Virus record (IMG/VR): IMGVR_UViG_3300033153_009214
Location: 1-43,490 of that record
Source: a virus
Strand: one strand, 5' to 3'
Length of the DNA: 43,490 bases
Part shown: piece after piece, positions 1 through 8,619 of the stretch
How positions within the stretch are numbered: position 1 is the first letter of the stretch
How the letters are laid out: the number at the start of each line of letters is the position of its first letter
The notes under the pieces: model-generated
Seen by the model: the letters and a program-made list of their open reading frames with translations, nothing else
Told to the model about the DNA's origin: nothing
Database searches by the model: none
Made by a program: the position numbers and the translations under genes

Positions 1-192
1 CAGGTCGATATACGTGTGCTTGTCAGGGGATCAGTCGTGGTGATAAAAGCCGCTGGTGCGATAGGATTGCATCAGGCAGTAGAAGCTGCTGCAAGTGGAG
101 AGGCTGTTGTATACGGTGGGTCAAACCCTGTTATCGGCTTGGCTCTCGCCGCAGCACTAACAGGTGATACTGAAGTGGAGATACTCTTCTAA
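1..192 (+). CDS. Capsid decoration (cement) protein, 3' end only
   Basis: The reading frame is open from the first base and stops with TAA at 190-192, so only the last 63 residues are present. The end is rich in Gly, Ala and Val and reads like the C-terminal beta-rich part of small capsid-stabilising proteins (DUF2190-like) that precede the major capsid gene in many tailed viruses. The major capsid gene starts 13 bases downstream. The family call rests on composition and position only. Confidence 0.5.
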   Translation, partial: QVDIRVLVRGSVVVIKAAGAIGLHQAVEAAASGEAVVYGGSNPVIGLALAAALTGDTEVEILF

Positions 193-205
193 GGAGGGAT
201 GAAAT

Positions 206-1024
206 ATGGCAGTAGGAAAAATTATATTCAAGGAAGATATACCTGACAGCATGGAAGCTGAGGTAATCGCCACTGAGATACTTGGGCTGGCTAGACCGTT
301 ATATGTTCTTAGGAACTTGACGCGTGTTATTCAGTTTGATGGAATCTCTGGAAAAGTTCCAATAGCGACCAAGCTATCTGGTACTGAGAAAGTGAAGGCC
401 GGTGTAGAAGCGCCTATCAACGGGCAGGCATACACCGATGTAGACTTTGATTTGTGGAAGAATGTCGTCCACATAGCAGTTTCCCTTGAGGCAACTCTGA
501 AATCAAAGTTCAACATTATACAGTTGCAGACAACCGATGCATCAAAGGCAGTTGCGAAGATGGAAGACGACCAGGTCGCAGTAGTTGTAGCTACTCTGAC
601 AGCCATTTCTGGCACAGACTGGGCAACAGCCACCAACGATCCTTTGTATGATATACGGAAGGCAATTGCAGCAATTGAAGACGAGGGTTACGAGCCCGAC
701 GCGATTGCTATGTCCAGAAGTGTTTACAGCGCTTTTGTATCAAACCCCTTTGTTAGAGAATCTTATGAAAGAGGGCAACTGGTACAGGGACAGCTACCAT
801 CTATTCTTGGCTTGACTCTATATCTGAGTACCAGCATAACAGCAAAGACCGCTGCAGTTGTTGATACCACAGCACCTTGTATGGCTCTCGCCGACGGCCC
901 TATGGCTGTTGAGAACTACAACAAGGATGGAGCATTTGTTCAGGGATGGGCGATGGGCAAGTTTGTTGAACCTAAACTTGTATTGTCTGCAGCCGGAAGG
1001 CAGCTGACTGGGCTTCTACCTTAA
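206..1024 (+). CDS. Major capsid protein, HK97 fold
   Basis: This 272-residue protein is likely the shell subunit. It has the size and layout of a small HK97-type capsid protein: an early segment (about residues 10-45), a beta-rich E-loop-like region with VPIATKL and VKAGVEAPINGQAY, a helical P-domain stretch with DPLYDIRKAIAAIEDEGYEP, and the typical 'DAIAMSRSVYSAF' turn followed by 'LPSILGLTLYLSTSI' and a short C-terminal strand. The start is set by AGGAGGGATGAAAT just upstream. It lies between a decoration gene and head-tail connector genes, as expected. No protease or scaffold is visible inside the window. Confidence 0.8.
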   Translation: MAVGKIIFKEDIPDSMEAEVIATEILGLARPLYVLRNLTRVIQFDGISGKVPIATKLSGTEKVKAGVEAPINGQAYTDVDFDLWKNVVHIAVSLEATLKSKFNIIQLQTTDASKAVAKMEDDQVAVVVATLTAISGTDWATATNDPLYDIRKAIAAIEDEGYEPDAIAMSRSVYSAFVSNPFVRESYERGQLVQGQLPSILGLTLYLSTSITAKTAAVVDTTAPCMALADGPMAVENYNKDGAFVQGWAMGKFVEPKLVLSAAGRQLTGLLP

Positions 1025-1080
1025 GGTTATTAGCCCCTAACCTTCTTACCCCTTAACCTATTTACTAACGAGGAATAAAC

Positions 1081-1449
1081 ATGGCAGTCAGTGTCGCTGA
1101 TGTTCGGATTTATCTGAATGATATCAGTACTACCGAAGTGGGAGATAGCACTATCTCGCAGAAGATAGATTACGCAGGTGCGTACGCTACAGGGCTAGGA
1201 ATCCCCGCCGGTTCAGGACACGATAGATATACATGCGCACTGGCTGCCTACAGATCCTTCATAGTTTCACGTTCATATACCTTGGTAGAACAAGGTACCA
1301 TAGAAGTCCGAAGGGACTTAAAAATGACAGCAGATGCATTGCTGGTGGAAGTAGACGAAATACTCGCCGAGGTCCTTCCAGGTGCAACTGGTATGTTAGT
1401 TGGTTCGACGCCTATGTTTGATGATAGGCCTGAAGACCCATACGCTTAA
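1081..1449 (+). CDS. Head-tail connector (gp6-like adaptor)
   Basis: A 122-residue, mostly helical protein directly after the major capsid gene. Size, helical content and position fit the adaptor that docks on the portal ring in HK97/SPP1-like viruses. No catalytic motif is expected or seen. A GAGGAATAAAC ribosome site precedes the ATG. Function is inferred mainly from gene order. Confidence 0.55.
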   Translation: MAVSVADVRIYLNDISTTEVGDSTISQKIDYAGAYATGLGIPAGSGHDRYTCALAAYRSFIVSRSYTLVEQGTIEVRRDLKMTADALLVEVDEILAEVLPGATGMLVGSTPMFDDRPEDPYA

Positions 1450-1493
1450 TAATGCGTCATTGGCGCATAGCTTCCGAATACCGGAGGTCTCAT

Positions 1494-1898
1494 ATGACAG
1501 GAACTGTAGTTACAGGGTACAACTACCATCTGCTTGCTAGTGATATTATAAATTCTCGCGATACGATACTAGAAGATATTGGTAAAGTGCTTGTAGACCT
1601 AACAGTTAAAAATATAATAAGTAATGGTCTTGTCAAGTCCGGCGAATTAAGAGATTCTATAAAATTCAGAATAGATGACGGTACATTGATATTATATTCT
1701 GATGTGGATTATGCTGCGATACATGAGTTTGGTGGAAGAATACGTATAAATGATGCAATGAGAAGCGTACTCCATTATAAAGGTATTCATGTAACTAAGA
1801 AAAGAAAGTTTATTATTATGCCTGCGAGACCTTTTATGAGGCCTGCAGTTGATCAGATTAAAAGCATGTATGGAGTAAATATAACTTATGTGATGTGA
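1494..1898 (+). CDS. Tail completion / virion morphogenesis protein (gpS/gp10-like)
   Basis: The 134-residue protein has the family signature 'YAAIHEFGG' (about residues 76-84) and 'MPARPFMRPAVDQ' near the end, both typical of phage virion morphogenesis proteins of the P2 gpS / HK97 gp10 kind, which finish the tail or neck. An ATG at 1452 would also be in frame, but GGAGGT at 1484-1489 sits at proper distance from the ATG at 1494, so the shorter start is preferred. Base composition becomes clearly AT-richer from here on than in the capsid genes. Confidence 0.7.
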   Translation: MTGTVVTGYNYHLLASDIINSRDTILEDIGKVLVDLTVKNIISNGLVKSGELRDSIKFRIDDGTLILYSDVDYAAIHEFGGRIRINDAMRSVLHYKGIHVTKKRKFIIMPARPFMRPAVDQIKSMYGVNITYVM

Positions 1899-1903
1899 TA
1901 TCA

Positions 1904-2248
1904 ATGGCTAACGAATGCTTTAAAGGCATGGCTGCAACACTCAAAATATTAGAGGTAAGTCTTACTAGGTATAGAAGTACTATTGATGCCACTGATGGTT
2001 ATAGAGTTCCTGTGCCTGATTCTGGTACCGCTTTCCTAGGAGTTATTACACCACATAAAGGTGGATTTAACGATCCAGATTTAGAAGGAATAGATTTGTC
2101 TTTAGCTGCTGATTTGAATGTCAGAGCGGACCAAAGCGTTACCATTGAGAACAGTGATATAATTGAAGATGGTGATGGAGTACAGTACAGAGTAATTAGA
2201 ATGAATGATTATACTGAAGAGTATATATGCATAATGGAGAGATTGTAG
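1904..2248 (+). CDS. Neck / head closure protein
   Basis: About 114 residues, largely beta, located between the tail completion gene and a candidate tail terminator. This is the place of the stopper or head-closure protein in siphovirus and myovirus neck modules. ATGs at 1895 and 1904 are both possible; GTGAT just upstream favours 1904. Identity is inferred from order and size. Confidence 0.45.
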   Translation: MANECFKGMAATLKILEVSLTRYRSTIDATDGYRVPVPDSGTAFLGVITPHKGGFNDPDLEGIDLSLAADLNVRADQSVTIENSDIIEDGDGVQYRVIRMNDYTEEYICIMERL

Positions 2249-3006
2249 TGTTAGATGATGTACAGAAGAAATACATATTTGATAATACTCCTTCTAGTGT
2301 TACTGTTCGAAGTGAAGCATTCACTTTTGCAAAGAGGTATGGTAACCAGTTTGACTTCTCTGTATATCCAGCAATAACTCTTACATATGTGATGCAGGAT
2401 ACACCTGCTGAAGGACCCATTAATGATAAGAGAAGAAAGACCAATCATCTACAAGAGGATTTTACTGGCACAGGTGCTGCTGATGAGTTTCAATTATCTT
2501 ATGATGCCAGGGAAATAACATATGTTAAGTATGTAAGTGGTTCTACATGGTATATATGGAAGAAAGGGGACCCCAATCCTACTAACTTCTTTACACAACC
2601 ATCAGCAGACATAGCAAAGATGACGAATATTCCGGATATTAGTACCAATGTAACAGTATATTACAAAATGGATGGTATGGTAAATAAACAAGGTTACTTG
2701 GTACATGATACATTACAAATAGATGTATATTCGAAAGATGAAGTTAAAGGTGCAAAAGGTATAAGCGGTGCTATATTAACAAATGAGATGGCGTTCCTTA
2801 TTAAGAAGTGGTTTGTATTCAATTATGAATACGATTATATTGTTGCCAGAGTAGTAACACCTATCAGGGACCTGAGCAAGTTAACAGGTGAAGAGGGTTA
2901 TTACAGAAAGCAATTTGACGTTCTTCTATATCACAGTGTAAATGCAGATGATGAAGAAATAGGTCTAGTAGAGACCGTGGACTATGAGGTGATCTTAGAT
3001 GTCTAA
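2248..3006 (+). CDS. Neck or tail terminator-like protein
   Basis: A 252-residue protein starting at a GTG that overlaps the previous stop codon by one base (TAGTG) and has GGAGAG seven bases upstream. An in-frame ATG at 2227 would lengthen it by seven residues. I do not recognise a conserved motif. The position between neck and sheath genes suggests a tail terminator or tail-connector role. It overlaps the next gene by eight bases, indicating translational coupling. Confidence 0.4.
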   Translation: MLDDVQKKYIFDNTPSSVTVRSEAFTFAKRYGNQFDFSVYPAITLTYVMQDTPAEGPINDKRRKTNHLQEDFTGTGAADEFQLSYDAREITYVKYVSGSTWYIWKKGDPNPTNFFTQPSADIAKMTNIPDISTNVTVYYKMDGMVNKQGYLVHDTLQIDVYSKDEVKGAKGISGAILTNEMAFLIKKWFVFNYEYDYIVARVVTPIRDLSKLTGEEGYYRKQFDVLLYHSVNADDEEIGLVETVDYEVILDV

Positions 3007-3346
3007 ATACGAGATAAAAGCGAAGAGAGCCGTGCAACTTATTACGCGCGGTAAGACCCTTATGAAAGGGCAATGTGTCGAAGTGGATAGTTTGAACGAA
3101 GAGGATATGAGAGCAAAACAGATTGGTCTTATATCAGTCAAGGAGATTAAAGAGCCTAAAGTAGAAAAGAAAGATCCTTGGCACAAGTCTGACAAGGACG
3201 AAAAAGCCGATAAGAAGAAGTCCAAGAAGTCAGGCAAGAAGAACAAAAAGAACAAAAAGAAGGACGAACCTGTGGTTGAAGAGCCAAAGGTTGAAGAGCC
3301 TGTGGTTGATGAACCCGTGGCTGAAGAGGAAACAAAGGAGGATTGA
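2999..3346 (+). CDS. Charged, low-complexity neck/tail protein
   Basis: A 115-residue protein. The first 55 residues look folded; the rest is a lysine-rich stretch (about 60-90) followed by an acidic tail of repeated 'EEP(V/K)VEEP'-type units. It lies between the neck genes and the sheath gene, five bases ahead of the sheath start. The bipartite basic/acidic tail suggests an extended, possibly scaffolding or RNA/DNA-contacting segment; function unknown. GAGGTGAT precedes the start. Confidence 0.6.
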   Translation: MSKYEIKAKRAVQLITRGKTLMKGQCVEVDSLNEEDMRAKQIGLISVKEIKEPKVEKKDPWHKSDKDEKADKKKSKKSGKKNKKNKKKDEPVVEEPKVEEPVVDEPVAEEETKED

Positions 3347-3351
3347 GATAG

Positions 3352-4611
3352 ATGCCTGTAAACCCAGTAACAGTAACAACCACCGTGACCATTGCAACTC
3401 AGAGAGTAGCTAGTTATGGTGAGATTTGTATAGTAGGGACAGAGGCTGGAGGAGCCGCACCAGATAACACTGTTGAGTTGATAGACAACCTGACAGATAT
3501 AGCTACGCGGTTTGGTAGTACAACCGATTTGTACTATGCAGCTGAGAGAATATTTGACCAAGGAGTCGCAAGCGTATATTGTGTTAGAGTAGGAAGTACT
3601 AATGTTCCTTCAGAGGCAGTGATTGTAGGAGCAGGTGTGTTGGCTAATTTCCCTGTGTATGGAAAATCAACAATAACTCTTGCAGCGTATACAGTACAGT
3701 TTACTACTGGAACTCCATCGGATCCTGGTGCCGGTAAGATAGAGATAAATACCAAAACTGGCGCAATATGGGTCGGAACTGGTGCAGGTGGTAATATAGC
3801 ATATGATTACCTCGACTGGACTGGTCTGTTTGCAGTTACAAAAGACTATAGTTTCGATATTATGGTTGCTGCAATGTACTTTACAGAAGAACAGGAATAT
3901 GGCGATGTTGATACATTACTAGACGACTGTGATTCCGAGAACCGAGTAATGCCTATAATGGCTGTAAAATCTGCAGCCGCTGCAGGTATTGTAACATTAG
4001 CTGCTGACTTTTCTTCAAAGAATGCTGTATTTATTGCACACGGTTGTGATGAAGATGCTGCAGCTGCAGTAGCTGGACGAATGTCTATTGTCAAACCATG
4101 GGAGAAAATGATGTGGAAAAAGATACCTGGTCTTACGATGGATGCATACTATGATGACTCTGATGTTGCCACTCTTGAAGCTGGTAATGTAAATGCCATC
4201 ATTTTGAGGAATAACGAGTACGATGTTATGTCTGATGGACTTACAACAGAGGGTAGTACTTATAAGTATATCGATATAACTAGAACACAGTATTACTTGG
4301 AAACTCAGATTATAACAGGTCTTGGCGATCTGATTGAAAGAGTAGATATACCATACACGCCTAACGGTCTTGATATGGTGAAGAGTAATATAGAGACTGC
4401 TTGTGAAACAGCTGTTGGTGTAGGAGCGGTAAGGGCGCCATTCGTCAATGACGATGGAGATTATAGTTCGCCTTATATCGTGCAGATGCCTGACTGGGAT
4501 ACCATATCATCAGCCGATAAGACAGCGAGACTATTGCAGAATATATATGTGACCGTATATCTGGCAGGACAAATACAGGCTATTAGTTTGTACTTGAACA
4601 TACAGATCTAA
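3352..4611 (+). CDS. Tail sheath protein
   Basis: The 419-residue protein forms the contractile outer tail tube. The N-terminal region has the sheath pattern of a short beta start followed by 'IVGTEAGG', an 'IDNLTDIATRFGS' loading segment and 'AAERIFDQGVASVYCVRVG'. The C-terminus has the conserved sheath end with 'RLLQNIYVTVYLAGQIQAIS' and a final beta strand that reaches the neighbouring subunit. AAAGGAGG precedes the ATG. The tube gene follows 12 bases downstream, which is the usual sheath-tube order and shows a myovirus morphology. Confidence 0.9.
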   Translation: MPVNPVTVTTTVTIATQRVASYGEICIVGTEAGGAAPDNTVELIDNLTDIATRFGSTTDLYYAAERIFDQGVASVYCVRVGSTNVPSEAVIVGAGVLANFPVYGKSTITLAAYTVQFTTGTPSDPGAGKIEINTKTGAIWVGTGAGGNIAYDYLDWTGLFAVTKDYSFDIMVAAMYFTEEQEYGDVDTLLDDCDSENRVMPIMAVKSAAAAGIVTLAADFSSKNAVFIAHGCDEDAAAAVAGRMSIVKPWEKMMWKKIPGLTMDAYYDDSDVATLEAGNVNAIILRNNEYDVMSDGLTTEGSTYKYIDITRTQYYLETQIITGLGDLIERVDIPYTPNGLDMVKSNIETACETAVGVGAVRAPFVNDDGDYSSPYIVQMPDWDTISSADKTARLLQNIYVTVYLAGQIQAISLYLNIQI

Positions 4612-4623
4612 TGAGGTGTTAAA

Positions 4624-5070
4624 ATGGCAGAAGTAGGAGTAGTTAGAGACCCTGAAGTATTTGATATTCGATACTGCCATCTAGTAATAGGTGGTAGAGA
4701 AATGACCGATATACATTCAGATGGTTATGGCATAACCCCGGAGTCAGAAATATCACTTATCCCTGGATTAGCTGGAGAGGCTGGTTTTAGCATAGACCCT
4801 TCCACAGCTGCCACGGCTACGGTGACCCTTTTGGCTCCAAGCGCAGACAATGAATATCTCTGGGAAATATATAGAAACCAGAGAGCCGGTGTCCAAGGAC
4901 CTGTGACTGTTGAAATTTCAGTTGACGCTGCAAAAGTAGACGCACTTGGTTTTAAAACCAGAACAATGGTATATGCGATGATTCAGAAACCATCAGCATT
5001 TGCAACAGCTGGGAAGGACTCACCCGGATTCGAGTTTACTTTCACTGGGTATGGATATACGCAGTCTTAA
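4624..5070 (+). CDS. Tail tube protein
   Basis: A 148-residue beta-rich protein just after the sheath gene, as in all simple contractile tails. It has a compact beta-sandwich layout and a 'GFEFTFTGYGYTQS' end typical of tube subunits. It forms the inner tube around the tape measure. A pentamer repeat (GTAGA, 5071-5087) lies between its stop and the next ribosome site. Confidence 0.75.
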   Translation: MAEVGVVRDPEVFDIRYCHLVIGGREMTDIHSDGYGITPESEISLIPGLAGEAGFSIDPSTAATATVTLLAPSADNEYLWEIYRNQRAGVQGPVTVEISVDAAKVDALGFKTRTMVYAMIQKPSAFATAGKDSPGFEFTFTGYGYTQS

Positions 5071-5104
5071 GTAGAGTAGAGTAGAGTAAAAGGAGGAATA
5101 GAAT

Positions 5105-5401
5105 ATGTCAGACGAAAAGGAAAACCCTTACGATGACCTATACGTAGACGAAGAGCCGTTGGAGTTCGATCTCCACGGTATTACCTTCGTTGTGAAAGCA
5201 ATGTCTACCGGAGAATACCTCGATATAGTAGACGACGTAAAAGCTGATAGTAAAGCAGATTATATGAGAAAGGTCTGGGAAAAAAGTGTATTATCACCCA
5301 AAGATCTTGATCTTGATAGGCTCAAACCAGATATATATGTCGAAATCGTTGGCCGGATAGAAGAGCTTATGGGTATGAGTGAGGACGGACAAAAAAACTG
5401 A
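5105..5401 (+). CDS. Tail assembly chaperone, short form (gpG-like)
   Basis: A 98-residue acidic protein (many Asp/Glu in the first 40 residues, then helical) between tube and tape measure genes. This is the place of lambda gpG-type tail assembly chaperones, which coat the tape measure during assembly. AAAGGAGGAATAG precedes the start. Its last codons hold the heptamer A AAA AAC in the correct phase (5392-5398), directly before the TGA, so a minor fraction of ribosomes should make a longer gpG-GT product by slipping back one base. Confidence 0.75.
   Translation: MSDEKENPYDDLYVDEEPLEFDLHGITFVVKAMSTGEYLDIVDDVKADSKADYMRKVWEKSVLSPKDLDLDRLKPDIYVEIVGRIEELMGMSEDGQKN
5392..5398 (+). promoter_or_regulatory. 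Minus-1 programmed frameshift heptamer A AAA AAC
   Basis: In the zero frame the end of the chaperone gene reads CAA AAA AAC TGA. The heptamer fits X XXY YYZ with XXY and YYZ as in-frame codons. A minus-1 slip leads to CTG at 5398 and an open frame to 5643. About 10-12 bases downstream is a hairpin: CTCC (5410-5413) with GGAG (5418-5421), or alternatively AACTCC (5408-5413) with GGGGTT (5421-5426). The distance and site type are those of known frameshift signals. Confidence 0.75.
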
Positions 5402-5643
5402 GAACCGAACTCCTGACGGAGGGGTTTGTGTATCTGGTATCGAAAGAGTGGGGTTTATCCCCATTCGAAGTGAGAAAATGGCCAATGTCTGAAGTTATGA
5501 AGTGTGCTATTTTCTTAAAAATGCAGAATGAGAGTACAGAAGAAGAATTAGATGATGATATAGATGCTGCTGAAAAAGATTTAAACAAGGCATATAGTTC
5601 CTCTAGTTCTTCGGTGAAGAAGCACAAGTATCAATTCAAATAA
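5398..5643 (+). CDS. Tail assembly chaperone, frameshifted extension (T part of gpGT)
   Basis: Read after the minus-1 slip, this adds 81 residues to the 98 of the short form, giving a product of about 179 residues. It begins with LRTELLTEGF and has helical content, then an acidic segment and a Ser-rich, Lys-rich tail. A GTG at 5428 with GGAGGGG upstream could also start a free 71-residue protein; this ribosome site lies inside the hairpin, so the hairpin could control it. Both possibilities stay open, but the phase of the heptamer makes the fusion more likely. Confidence 0.65.
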   Translation: MRTELLTEGFVYLVSKEWGLSPFEVRKWPMSEVMKCAIFLKMQNESTEEELDDDIDAAEKDLNKAYSSSSSSVKKHKYQFK

Positions 5644-5664
5644 TGCGTTCCTATGGGTGGTATA

Positions 5665-8619
5665 ATGGCAGACAAAGTATCTAACTTGCAAATGAAAATG
5701 ACATCCATAGGCTTCACCAAAACTGCTGCAGAGGGGCAAAGAGTTTCTAGTATGTTTGACGCTATAATAGCTAAAGCTAACCAGTTCAATGCAATACAGC
5801 GAACTATGTCAAAAGGTTCTATGATGGCGGGACCTATAGGAAGACAATTACCTACTAGATTTGCTGGCTCTGGTCTTCTAACTAGTGGAGGTGTAGGAGG
5901 AGGAGCTGGTGCAAGACAGATTCAAGCAACTACAAGAGCTGTTACAAGCTTGACATCTGAGAGTGCTAAATATAATAAAGTATCTGCTGAAACTACAGAA
6001 GAAACAGATACATCACGTAATGCGTTTTTGTTTCTAGCTTTCGGTATGATGGCCGCAGGCGGAATGATGTCGAGAATTGGAAGACAACTTGGTCAACTTA
6101 AAGACAACTTTATAGAAACATATAAAGTTATAGAAAATCAATCCGTTATTGTTACTACTATACTTGGCGAACAAGGTGATGTTCAAGAAGAAGTGTATAA
6201 TAAAATGATAGAATTGGGAGTTAAGACCAGATGGACTAGTGCTCAGGCTGGTGAAGCTATGCAGAAGCTAGCAATGGCTGGTTTGAAAACCAATGAAGTG
6301 CTAGGTGCTGTTGAATCTACTCTTAATCTAGCAACTGTTGGTTTAATTAGTACTGCTGAAGCAGCTGATTTAGCTGTTGGTATATATCGTGGTTTCAGTT
6401 ATGAAGCAGAAAATGTTAATCAAGTACATGCACAAATGGAGCATATTACAAGTGTATTAGCTAATGCTATTACACACAGTGCTTTAACCATGAGCCAACT
6501 GGCAGATGCTCTCAAGTTCGTAGCAGCTGCTGCTGAACAAGTAGGATGGAGTTTTGAATCAGTTACCGCTGCTATCATGACTGGTGCAGATAGTATGGTG
6601 AGAGCGGGTATAGCAGGTAGAGGTTTAAGATTCTCTATAGTGAATTTAAATAGACTAGCTGGTAAACAAGCAGATACATTCTTGACAGCTGAAAAAGCAT
6701 TAGATATGTATAATATACAGCTATTAGATATGAGCGGTGAGTTGAAGGCATTACCAGATATGGTAGATGAATTTAATGAAAAATTAACCGGTTTGAATAA
6801 AACTCAGAAATTAGCAATAATACAACAACTTGTTGGTACAAGGGCATTGACTTTATGGGCTGCGATGTTAGATGGGACAGGCGATGGTCTAAGAAAGAAA
6901 GAGATGGCTATGAAAATAAGTGCTGCTAGAGAGGCAATAGGTAATAAAACAACAGAGGATTCTGTCGATATTCTCAAAAAATGGAGAAGTGAACTGGGCG
7001 ATGATCAAACAGCTCTTGTATGGCTTACAGAAGAAATGGGGTATACAGTTGATGAAGCTTTGAACATAATGGAAGTCTTACAAGGAATGAGAGAAAACCA
7101 GGAATTATGGAATGATGCTATGAGTAATAGTAGTGAACTTTCTGATATTACAAACCAAAGATTAAGAACACTTCAAGGTACAACTCTTTTGCTTAAAAGC
7201 AGTGTGGATGCATTATATGCATCATTCGGTGAAACACTTGGACCGGCTCTTATATGGCTCAATAGAAACTTAAAGAAGCTGACAGATCTTGTGACCAGAT
7301 TACCAAAGCCTGTTAGGACTATTATAGCTGTAGCAGTATTGCTTGGTTTTGCAATCTTCACAGTAGCTGGAAAGATTATGATGACAGTTGGAACGTTATT
7401 TATGATGCAGGCAGCCATGATAGCTATAAAACACACTACTGGCGAGACTGTTACCACAATGATGTTGTTTCAGCAAACATTGCACGGCATAAATGCTTCT
7501 GCTAAACTTACAGGTACAGGATTAATCTATCTCGGTTCAACTATGAAATTTGTCGCATTGTCTGCTGCTTTGATGTATGTTACTATGTATGGAGCAATAT
7601 GGGTAACAGAAAAATTCGGAAAAGTAGCTGGTACTCTTACATTTATACTTGGATTGTTATTGCAAGTAAAGTTGGCCAATATAAGTCTAACGAGAATGGA
7701 TACTATTGCCACAAGATACAATAATGTAAGCAAAGTAACGGCATTAAAAATAATGAAATTCTATACCCTTAGGAGTATAAAGAAGGCTGCTGCAACAATG
7801 ATAGAAACAATATCTACTAAAATTAACACAGTAGCAACCATTATCAATACAAAAGTAAAGGTAGGGGCTGCTTTTGCGACTGGTATGCTGGCGGCTGTTA
7901 TAGCTACTTCTGTTGCTGCTTGGCATTCGGCCACTGCTGCTATTGTGGCTAATACAATTGCTATATTGGCGAATCCTATAGGATTGGTTATAGTAGGTAT
8001 AATAGCCCTTGTGATTGCATTATACGCTTTACATAAAAACTGGGATAAATTATCAGGCATAATGAAAATAGTCCTATTTTTAATGACTGCTACTCTTGCG
8101 CCTGTGATAGCTTTATATATAGCGGCTCGGTTGTTATACGAAAACTGGGATAAAGTAGCAGATGCTGCTGGTAGAGCATATAATTATCTGGTAAGACTAG
8201 GAACTGCTTTCGTTAGAATGATTAATCCTATAAAACAAGTAATGGACCTGCTTAGAGCGTTCAGAAAAGAAACAGATAAAGTGGGAGATGCATGGGATGG
8301 TTTGGCTAAAAAGTTTGATAAATTGATGGGTCATTCTCTCATACCTGAATATATAGAAGCGGGTGTTAAGCGCATAAAAGGAAGTATGTCCGAATTACAA
8401 GGAGCAAGTAGCGGAGGAGGAGGAGCAGGCAGTATAATGAGTGGTGTTTCTTCTATAGGCGGAGCAGTAGCTGTTAGTATAAATATAGAAAGTATAAATG
8501 CAAATGATACAGCAGAGGCGGATTATACAATTGATAAAATAAGAAGGGTAGTTGCACAAACAGTAACAGAAACGATGAGAAGAGAAAAATTATCTATTTC
8601 AAAGAGTCTGGTGGTATAA
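5665..8619 (+). CDS. Tail tape measure protein
   Basis: At about 984 residues it is the longest gene in the window. It sets tail length. The N-terminal third is helical and Ala-rich; a conserved 'TRWTSAQAGEAMQKLAMAGL' type block at about residue 190 is typical of the phage tape measure domain. Several strongly hydrophobic stretches occur between about residues 560 and 850, as in other tape measures that may form a pore. A Gly-rich linker lies near residue 920. Start: the ATG at 5665 follows GGTGGTATA, the same ribosome site as the next gene; an ATG at 5653 is less likely. Its end overlaps the next start. Confidence 0.9.
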   Translation: MADKVSNLQMKMTSIGFTKTAAEGQRVSSMFDAIIAKANQFNAIQRTMSKGSMMAGPIGRQLPTRFAGSGLLTSGGVGGGAGARQIQATTRAVTSLTSESAKYNKVSAETTEETDTSRNAFLFLAFGMMAAGGMMSRIGRQLGQLKDNFIETYKVIENQSVIVTTILGEQGDVQEEVYNKMIELGVKTRWTSAQAGEAMQKLAMAGLKTNEVLGAVESTLNLATVGLISTAEAADLAVGIYRGFSYEAENVNQVHAQMEHITSVLANAITHSALTMSQLADALKFVAAAAEQVGWSFESVTAAIMTGADSMVRAGIAGRGLRFSIVNLNRLAGKQADTFLTAEKALDMYNIQLLDMSGELKALPDMVDEFNEKLTGLNKTQKLAIIQQLVGTRALTLWAAMLDGTGDGLRKKEMAMKISAAREAIGNKTTEDSVDILKKWRSELGDDQTALVWLTEEMGYTVDEALNIMEVLQGMRENQELWNDAMSNSSELSDITNQRLRTLQGTTLLLKSSVDALYASFGETLGPALIWLNRNLKKLTDLVTRLPKPVRTIIAVAVLLGFAIFTVAGKIMMTVGTLFMMQAAMIAIKHTTGETVTTMMLFQQTLHGINASAKLTGTGLIYLGSTMKFVALSAALMYVTMYGAIWVTEKFGKVAGTLTFILGLLLQVKLANISLTRMDTIATRYNNVSKVTALKIMKFYTLRSIKKAAATMIETISTKINTVATIINTKVKVGAAFATGMLAAVIATSVAAWHSATAAIVANTIAILANPIGLVIVGIIALVIALYALHKNWDKLSGIMKIVLFLMTATLAPVIALYIAARLLYENWDKVADAAGRAYNYLVRLGTAFVRMINPIKQVMDLLRAFRKETDKVGDAWDGLAKKFDKLMGHSLIPEYIEAGVKRIKGSMSELQGASSGGGGAGSIMSGVSSIGGAVAVSINIESINANDTAEADYTIDKIRRVVAQTVTETMRREKLSISKSLVV

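Noticed and set aside
1452-1493. Upstream ATG for the tail completion gene
   Set aside because: The added 14 residues are unlike the family and the GGAGGT site is placed for the ATG at 1494.
5071-5087. GTAGA tandem repeat between tube and chaperone genes
   Set aside because: Only about three short units; likely slippage in a leader. No CRISPR-like or origin-like structure.
7173-8060. Long antisense open frames within the tape measure gene
   Set aside because: They are mirror frames of a strongly supported gene, lack ribosome sites and have no recognisable protein features.
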